Assembly: GCA_002435875.1 (NCBI GenBank)
Contig: DIVN01000221.1
Span: 1 to 5,843, forward strand
Direction: 5' to 3'
Length of the DNA stretch: 5,843 nucleotides
DNA from: Anaerolineales bacterium UBA6131
GTDB lineage: Bacteria; Chloroflexota; Anaerolineae; UBA2200
Under the pieces are notes generated by a model. That model was given only the letters and a program-made list of their open reading frames with translations. It ran no database searches and was not told the DNA's origin. A program made the translations under genes and the position numbers. Positions 1-3,843 of this stretch are shown here, in pieces; position 1 is the stretch's first letter; each line of letters begins with the position of its first letter.

Positions 1-789
1 CTGCTCGTGGATCTCCTTGAGCATAAAGTGCTTGTAGCCTTCCTTCGCCACCGCAACAGGGTCCCACGGGATCGTCTGGATCTCCTTATGGACTGCGCTA
101 CCGGACAGGCTAAAAAACGTCGCTTCAGCCGCCGTGAGGACGGCCATCTCACCGTCGTCCAGAAAACTGACCCTCGAGGTATGATCCAGAATTGCGGGCA
201 GGTCAGAGGCGACCAACATCTCCCCATCCCCATGGCCCACCACAACACCGCCCGCATTACCGAGACGCGCGGCGATGATGACGTCGGGCTGCAGAGAACT
301 CAGCACCACGACCGCGCTGGATCCCTTCAGGTCGGCCAGTGCGCGGCGCACCGCTGCAGCCAAGTCATGGCTTTCGCGGTTGTACTTTTCGACGAGGTGT
401 ACGATGACCTCAGTATCCGTCTGCGAACGGAAGGTATGACCCTCGCTAAGTAGGCTCTGCTTCAGCTCGCGATAGTTCTCAACAATTCCGTTCTGGATCA
501 CCACGATTTCGCCGTGGCAATCGGTATGGGGGTGTGCATTGACTTCGGACACCCCTCCGTGGGTTGCCCAGCGCGTGTGTCCAATCCCTACCCGGCCAGA
601 TGCAGGCTGGCGGGTGAGAAGGGCGGCCAAGTTGTCGATCTTGCCGACGCTGCGCCGCAAGAGCAGCTCGCCGTCTCGCAAGACGGCAAGGCCTGCCGAG
701 TCATATCCTCTGTACTCAAGGCGGCGCAAGCCCTCCATCACGATAGTACTGGCATCCCTTGCGCCCACATACCCAACGATCCCGCACAA
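1..789 (-). CDS. glmS: Glutamine--fructose-6-phosphate aminotransferase (isomerizing), N-terminal part, runs off window
   Basis: GlmS makes glucosamine-6-phosphate from fructose-6-phosphate and glutamine in the cytoplasm, the first step towards UDP-GlcNAc for peptidoglycan and surface glycans. The visible 263 residues are the class II glutaminase domain plus the start of the linker to the SIS isomerase domains, which lie outside the window. Visible motifs are MCGIVGYVG with nucleophile Cys2, YRGYDSAG (26-33), GHTRWATHGG (70-79), NAHPH (84-88), IQNGIVENY (98-106) with the oxyanion-hole Asn-Gly, TDTEVIVHL (124-132), and linker YKHFMLKEIHEQ (252-263). The start is TTG at 789-787, because Cys must directly follow the initiator (it becomes residue 1 after Met removal). 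The first in-frame ATG is codon 18 and would delete the nucleophile. A strong Shine-Dalgarno lies just upstream. Expression is probably controlled by the upstream glmS ribozyme. Identity is very secure; only the C-terminal part is unseen. Confidence 0.98.
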   Translation of the reverse strand, partial: MCGIVGYVGARDASTIVMEGLRRLEYRGYDSAGLAVLRDGELLLRRSVGKIDNLAALLTRQPASGRVGIGHTRWATHGGVSEVNAHPHTDCHGEIVVIQNGIVENYRELKQSLLSEGHTFRSQTDTEVIVHLVEKYNRESHDLAAAVRRALADLKGSSAVVVLSSLQPDVIIAARLGNAGGVVVGHGDGEMLVASDLPAILDHTSRVSFLDDGEMAVLTAAEATFFSLSGSAVHKEIQTIPWDPVAVAKEGYKHFMLKEIHEQ

Positions 790-792
790 AGT

Positions 793-801
793 CTCCCCCT
801 T
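793..801 (-). promoter_or_regulatory. Shine-Dalgarno of glmS (supports TTG start)
   Basis: The minus strand reads AAGGGGGAG, followed by ACT and the TTG codon at 789-787. This purine-rich block is at ribosome-binding distance only from the TTG, not from the later in-frame ATG at 738-736, so it fixes the unusual start. Confidence 0.8.
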
Positions 802-905
802 GACTAATCTATGCTTTGGCTGCCGGGCAGAGCGAGCACGGCGACAGCACTATCGAGGAACTCAGCATCGGATACTGCACCTTGCGCACAGACCCGGCGG
901 CAAGC

Positions 906-1108
906 AGCCACTGCGTCCCACTTTGTTCACCCGTCGCCTGGTGGCTTTGTCGGAACATCCTGAATTGAGGGGGAGAAGGGACTGTGGCCGTCCCGGAGGC
1001 TTCCGCTGAACTCTCGATTTTTGCCGCAGATCGCAGCTTAGCCCCATCCTGCGATGGGGAACCTCCGCCTCGTCAGCTGTGCGGATTCTTCCGCACAGCC
1101 CATGCGTC
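906..1108 (-). ncRNA. glmS ribozyme (glucosamine-6-phosphate-activated self-cleaving riboswitch), divergent form
   Basis: This cis-acting RNA lies in the 5' region of glmS. Known glmS ribozymes use GlcN6P as a cofactor to cleave their own mRNA and so shut down GlmS synthesis. Reading the minus strand, the following elements are visible. The cleavage-site segment is ACGCATGG (1107-1100). P2 is a perfect 10-bp stem GCTGTGCGGA/TCCGCACAGC (1099-1090/1085-1076) with loop AGAA. The conserved TGACGAGG (1075-1068) has its G at 1074 aligned to catalytic G40 of the Thermoanaerobacter ribozyme. P3 is CGGAGG/CCTCCG (1067-1062/999-994). The conserved ATCGA is at 1018-1014, and the P2.2 strand GCG at 1006-1004 pairs with CGC 1106-1104. 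Hairpin GGGAC/GTCCC (994-990/982-978; it shares G994 with P3) has loop bases GGCCAC (989-984) that can pair with GTGGCT (911-906), giving the P3.1 pseudoknot. P4 is TCCC/GGGA (974-971/919-916), with internal-loop motif AACAAAG (927-921) and CACC/GGTG closing AGGCGAC. The order and gene context match the family. Oddities are a 41-nt insertion after P3 and cleavage-site substitutions. About 116 nt of leader follow before glmS, including a possible long-range stem GCCGGG/CCCGGC (898-893/827-822). Confidence 0.92.
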
Positions 1109-1130
1109 TATCTCCCTGAACCCTTCACTG

Positions 1131-1170
1131 ATTGTCTAGTACTATAATGCCCTGACACATCCTCTGCAGA
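1131..1170 (-). promoter_or_regulatory. Possible glmS promoter upstream of the ribozyme
   Basis: A promoter is expected between the hrb stop (1306) and the ribozyme (1108). Two weak sigma-70-like readings exist on the minus strand. One is TATAGT (1146-1141) with only a poor -35 about 16-18 nt upstream (TGCAGA/TCTGCA near 1170-1163). The other is GTGTCA (1158-1153), 16 nt, GACAAT (1136-1131), each 4 of 6 to consensus. Either would start transcription shortly before the ribozyme cleavage segment. The choice is undecided, and read-through from hrb is also possible. Confidence 0.3.
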
Positions 1171-1212
1171 GGCAGTACTGCGCGCGACCTCCGTTTCATG
1201 ACTACTATGAAA
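1161..1212. repeat. Cluster of short perfect palindromes upstream of the ribozyme
   Basis: Three perfect palindromes lie end to end: CCTCTGCAGAGG (1161-1172), CAGTACTG (1173-1180) and CGCGCG (1181-1186). An interrupted inverted repeat follows, TTTCAT-N7-ATGAAA (1194-1212). They overlap or flank the candidate glmS promoter and could form an operator or RNA structure, or be chance. No known operator consensus is recognised. Confidence 0.4.
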
Positions 1213-1214
1213 GG

Positions 1215-1234
1215 GCTTTGCGCACAGCACAAGC
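1215..1234 (-). terminator. Weak candidate terminator after the rubredoxin gene
   Basis: The minus strand at 1234-1215 can fold GCTTGTGC/GCGC(A)AAGC with a UGU loop and one bulged A. It is followed by CCTTTCAT, which is only a token U-run. It sits about 70 nt beyond the hrb stop and would separate hrb from glmS transcription. The stem is imperfect and the T tract very poor, so this is a tentative call. The rest of 1109-1305 holds no gene I can support. Confidence 0.2.
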
Positions 1235-1305
1235 TATCGCAGACTGCTACACAGTGCAAGTGGCACGCTGCACCAGCACAAGATTACCTCATCAGGCCAC
1301 CCGCC

Positions 1306-2019
1306 CTACTTCTGAAGCTCGAACTGATCCTTGCTTGCCCCGCATACCGGGCAGACCCAGTCCTCTGGGATATCCTCAAAGGCCGTGCCTGGGGCAATAC
1401 CCCCATCCGGATCGCCCACCGCTGGATCATAGACATAGCCGCAGACCGTACAGACCCACTTGGGGAGCGCCGCTGCCTCGGTCTCCTGTGGCTTCACTTC
1501 ACCCTTGCTCGTTTCCGCCACATAAGTAGGCGCGGTCTTGGGTGCCTTACCCCGCTTGACCTGGTGGTAATATGCGTAGGTCATCGGTTCGGCTAACTCA
1601 TCCAAGACATCGGCGTTGACCAGCCTGCCAAGGAAGAGGGTGTGGGTCTCGGCAGACATGGAGGCCACGACTTCGGCCTCAAAGTAGGCGGCACTATAGT
1701 CAACGACTACAGGAGCCCCAGTTGTGCCGAGCTGATGCTTCACGCCATCAAGCTTGTCAATGTCGCGACCCGACTTGAAACCAAACTTGCCGATGAACTC
1801 CATCGGGGTATCGACGGTCAGCACTGAAGCAGCAAACACCTTGCTCGACTGAACGTATTCGTGCGTCAAGTTCTGCTTGTTCAGACACACGGCAACCATA
1901 GCTGGTTCCGATGTGGTCTGCATCAGTGTATTGGCAATCTGGCCATTCAGTTTGCCATCTTTCTTGGATGTAACCACGTACAGGCCGTAACTGATCTTGT
2001 ACAGTGCCTTCGGATTCAT
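1306..2019 (-). CDS. hrb: High-molecular-weight rubredoxin: flavin reductase-like (FMN) domain fused to rubredoxin
   Basis: This 237-residue cytoplasmic protein has two domains. Residues 1-155 match the FMN-binding flavin reductase/flavoredoxin family (start MNPKALYKISYGLYVVTS, then TLMQTTSEP, SVLTVDTPMEFIGKFGFKSGRD). Residues 185-237 are a complete rubredoxin with iron ligands Cys190, Cys193, Cys223 and Cys226 in WVCTVCGYVYDP and DWVCPVCG. A Glu/Lys/Ala-rich linker (156-184) joins them. The same architecture is known as Hrb of Moorella thermoacetica, which passes electrons from NADH to the flavodiiron protein FprA for NO or O2 reduction. That partner role is inferred here because no fprA is in view. 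The ATG at 2019 has a good Shine-Dalgarno, AAGGAG at 2034-2029. The gene follows the polysaccharide genes by 128 nt and may have its own promoter, though I could not pick a convincing one. Domain identity is secure; the physiological partner is not. Confidence 0.93.
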   Translation of the reverse strand: MNPKALYKISYGLYVVTSKKDGKLNGQIANTLMQTTSEPAMVAVCLNKQNLTHEYVQSSKVFAASVLTVDTPMEFIGKFGFKSGRDIDKLDGVKHQLGTTGAPVVVDYSAAYFEAEVVASMSAETHTLFLGRLVNADVLDELAEPMTYAYYHQVKRGKAPKTAPTYVAETSKGEVKPQETEAAALPKWVCTVCGYVYDPAVGDPDGGIAPGTAFEDIPEDWVCPVCGASKDQFELQK

Positions 2020-2028
2020 CGTTTGTTT

Positions 2029-2034
2029 CTCCTT
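2029..2034 (-). promoter_or_regulatory. Shine-Dalgarno of hrb
   Basis: The minus strand carries AAGGAG nine nucleotides before the ATG at 2019-2017. It is a near-consensus site that supports this start. The remainder of the 128-nt gap (2020-2147) shows no clear terminator or promoter. Confidence 0.8.
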
Positions 2035-2147
2035 ATTGGTAGTCTACTTCATTGGAGCAAAGCTATGGAACATCCGTGTCCCAGAAGGGCGCGCAACTGC
2101 TGCCTGATCGGGCGGAAGCTCAATCACAACGACAGTAGTCTGTTCCT

Positions 2148-3089
2148 TCACGTTCGGTTCGTCAGCGCCATACGGAACCAGTCAATGGTCTCCCGCAGGC
2201 CCTCCTCCAGGCCGACGCGCGGCTCCCAATCGAGGACTTGGCGCGCTCTACTTATGTCTGGTTGGCGCAGCTTGGGGTCGTCCACGGGCAATGGTGTAAA
2301 GACAAGCCCGGAGTTATTGCCCGCGAGCCTGTTGATTGTCTTGGCGAACTCCAGGATGCTCACCTCGTGAGGGTTACCCAGATTCACCGGCGAGGTGTAC
2401 TCCGACGCCAACAGACGTGAGATCCCCGCAATCAAATCCGAGTAGTAGCAGAAGCTACGGGTCTGCGAACCATCACCGTACACCGTGAGAGCCTCGCCAC
2501 GCAAGGCTTGGCCTACAAAGTTTGGGACTACTCGCCCGTCGTCCAGGCGCATCCGCGGCCCATAGGTGTTAAAGATGCGAACGATGCGCGTTTCGAGGCC
2601 ATGGCAACGGTGATAGGCCATGGTAATTGCCTCCGCGAAACGCTTGGCTTCGTCGTAGACTCCGCGAGGCCCGATAGGGTTGACGTGACCCCAGTAGTCC
2701 TCAGTCTGTGGGTGTACCTGCGGATCACCATAGACTTCGGAAGTCGAGGCCAAGAGGAAACGACAAGCCTTAGCCCTCGCCAGGCCGAGTGCTTTGTGGG
2801 TGCCAAGCGCACCAACTTTAAGCGTCTGGATCGGCAACTGTAGATAGTCGATCGGGCTAGCCGGTGAGGCAAAATGGAGCACAGCATCCAGTGTCCCATC
2901 GACGCGCAGGTACTCGGTGACATCTTGCTTGATGAAGGCAAAGCGTGGGTTTGCCAGGAGATGGTCCAGGTTGCGCAGACTGCCTGTGCTCAGGTTATCC
3001 ACCGCGACCACTTCGTGTCCGGCACTAAGGAAGTGGTCGCAAAGGTGCGAGCCCAAGAACCCCGCCCCACCCGTGATCAAGACGCGCAT
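2148..3089 (-). CDS. UDP-glucuronate decarboxylase (UDP-xylose synthase), SDR family
   Basis: This 313-residue extended short-chain dehydrogenase is predicted to convert UDP-glucuronate to UDP-xylose through an NAD+-bound 4-keto intermediate in the cytoplasm. The NAD-binding glycine motif is TGGAGFLGSH (6-15), with Asp31 in AVDNLSTG suited to NAD. The UXS/ArnA-decarboxylase signature STSEVYGDP (115-123) includes Thr116, Ser117 and Glu118. It is followed by HPQTEDYWGHVNPIGPRG (126-143), the YDEAK catalytic pair Tyr145/Lys149, and NTYGPRM (174-180). RIVRIFNTYGP, YGDGSQTRSFCYYSDL and DPKLRQPDIS are typical of UXS; Arg275 aligns with the catalytic Arg619 of ArnA. Length is that of bacterial UXS. 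The chosen ATG (3089) gives MRVLITGGAGF and has AGGTG just upstream; an upstream extension of the frame overlaps the previous gene and is not native. It starts 16 nt after the glycosyltransferase stop, so the two are co-transcribed. A dTDP-glucose 4,6-dehydratase is less likely, because Glu118 and the STSEVYGDP context favour decarboxylation. Confidence 0.93.
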   Translation of the reverse strand: MRVLITGGAGFLGSHLCDHFLSAGHEVVAVDNLSTGSLRNLDHLLANPRFAFIKQDVTEYLRVDGTLDAVLHFASPASPIDYLQLPIQTLKVGALGTHKALGLARAKACRFLLASTSEVYGDPQVHPQTEDYWGHVNPIGPRGVYDEAKRFAEAITMAYHRCHGLETRIVRIFNTYGPRMRLDDGRVVPNFVGQALRGEALTVYGDGSQTRSFCYYSDLIAGISRLLASEYTSPVNLGNPHEVSILEFAKTINRLAGNNSGLVFTPLPVDDPKLRQPDISRARQVLDWEPRVGLEEGLRETIDWFRMALTNRT

Positions 3090-3105
3090 CGACACCTGCC
3101 TGCCA

Positions 3106-3843
3106 CTAGCGCATGCCGACTCTGCTGAAACGAACCCGGAACAGTCCCTTGATGTCTTCCCACGCCGTGTTTGCAATGCGGACGCGCGAATCCGGATCAT
3201 CTGCCCAGGTGACCGGCACCTCAAAGATACGAAAACCCATGCGTTCTGCGAGAAGCAGGAGCTCGCTGTCAAAGAACCACGCCTGATCCTTGATCAAGGG
3301 CACGATCTCACGAACAGTACGCCGGGTGACGGCCTTGAACCCACACTGCGCGTCAGAGAAGCGATTCCAGAACATGAGCTTGATCATCAGATTGTAGGTC
3401 CTGGAGATAAACTCGCGCTTCAGCCCTCTCTTCACACGCGCTCCGCTTTTCAGACGGGAGCCAATCGCGACATCGTATCCGCCGCCGATCAAAGACTCGA
3501 TCAACGGTGGAAAAGCATGCAAGTCGGTCGACAGATCAACGTCCATATAGCTCATCACGTCTGCATCGCTCTCGGTCCAGGCCCTGCGCAGAGCGCGCCC
3601 TCGTCCCTTCTGATCAAGGTGGACAATTCCTACCTTCCTTGGAAAGCGCGCGCTGAGGTCCTGAGCGATTGCCAGAGTGCGATCCTGAGAGGCATTGTCC
3701 GCAATGACTATGCGCCAGTCATACGGAACGTTGGCATGCAGGAACTCGCGCAGCTTGAGCACACTGCGCTCCAGATCCCCCTCCTCATTGTACACCGGGA
3801 TCACCACGTCTACCCGAACGGCTTTCTTGTCCTGTTCTGTCAT
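3106..3843 (-). CDS. Family 2 glycosyltransferase, dolichyl/polyprenyl-phosphate glucosyltransferase-like
   Basis: This 245-residue GT-A fold enzyme is predicted to transfer a sugar from a nucleotide-sugar to a lipid phosphate or growing glycan at the cytoplasmic membrane face. Motifs are VIPVYNEE (14-21), IADNASQDRT (47-56), LDQKGRGRALRRA (76-88), the DXD-type MDVDLSTD (100-107), IGSR (127-130), DAQCGFKAV (165-172), WFFDSELL (189-196) and EVPVTWADDPDSRVR (208-222). This set is typical of the ALG5/DPM1-like branch of GT2. Unlike GtrB-type proteins it has no C-terminal membrane helices, so any membrane association must be peripheral. The start at 3843 gives an ATGA overlap with the preceding stop, indicating translational coupling. 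An in-frame ATG at 3852 is the alternative, and the frame extends to 3885. Donor and acceptor cannot be read from sequence. Its place between a ligase/polymerase and a UDP-xylose synthase suggests assembly of a surface glycan. Confidence 0.9.
   Translation of the reverse strand: MTEQDKKAVRVDVVIPVYNEEGDLERSVLKLREFLHANVPYDWRIVIADNASQDRTLAIAQDLSARFPRKVGIVHLDQKGRGRALRRAWTESDADVMSYMDVDLSTDLHAFPPLIESLIGGGYDVAIGSRLKSGARVKRGLKREFISRTYNLMIKLMFWNRFSDAQCGFKAVTRRTVREIVPLIKDQAWFFDSELLLLAERMGFRIFEVPVTWADDPDSRVRIANTAWEDIKGLFRVRFSRVGMR

Noticed and set aside
7..1009. Plus-strand open frames (7-453, 514-807, 539-1009) opposite glmS and its leader
   Set aside because: They mirror the glmS frame and the structured leader, show no recognisable domain, and the minus-strand GlmS reading is unambiguous.
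862..1047. Minus-strand 61-codon frame inside the glmS leader
   Set aside because: It lies within the glmS ribozyme, whose paired elements explain the sequence. It shows no recognisable protein family.
1042..1099. The two strong hairpins 1042-1059 and 1076-1099 as tandem intrinsic terminators
   Set aside because: Neither is followed by a T tract on either strand. Both fit better as ribozyme elements (P2 and the insert hairpin).
1143..1148. Perfect TATAAT on the plus strand
   Set aside because: There is no acceptable -35 at 16-18 nt and no plus-strand gene or small RNA that I can support downstream. It is the reverse of the minus-strand AT-rich promoter candidate.
790..1305. T-box or tRNA gene in the glmS leader
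   Set aside because: I found no T-box GGTGGNACCGCG-type motif and no tRNA cloverleaf. The glmS ribozyme motifs account for the central part.
3090..3272. 61-residue upstream extension of the UDP-xylose synthase
   Set aside because: It overlaps the end of the glycosyltransferase in another frame and is not like any SDR N-terminus. The ATG at 3089 begins exactly at the MRVLITGGAGF fold start with a Shine-Dalgarno.
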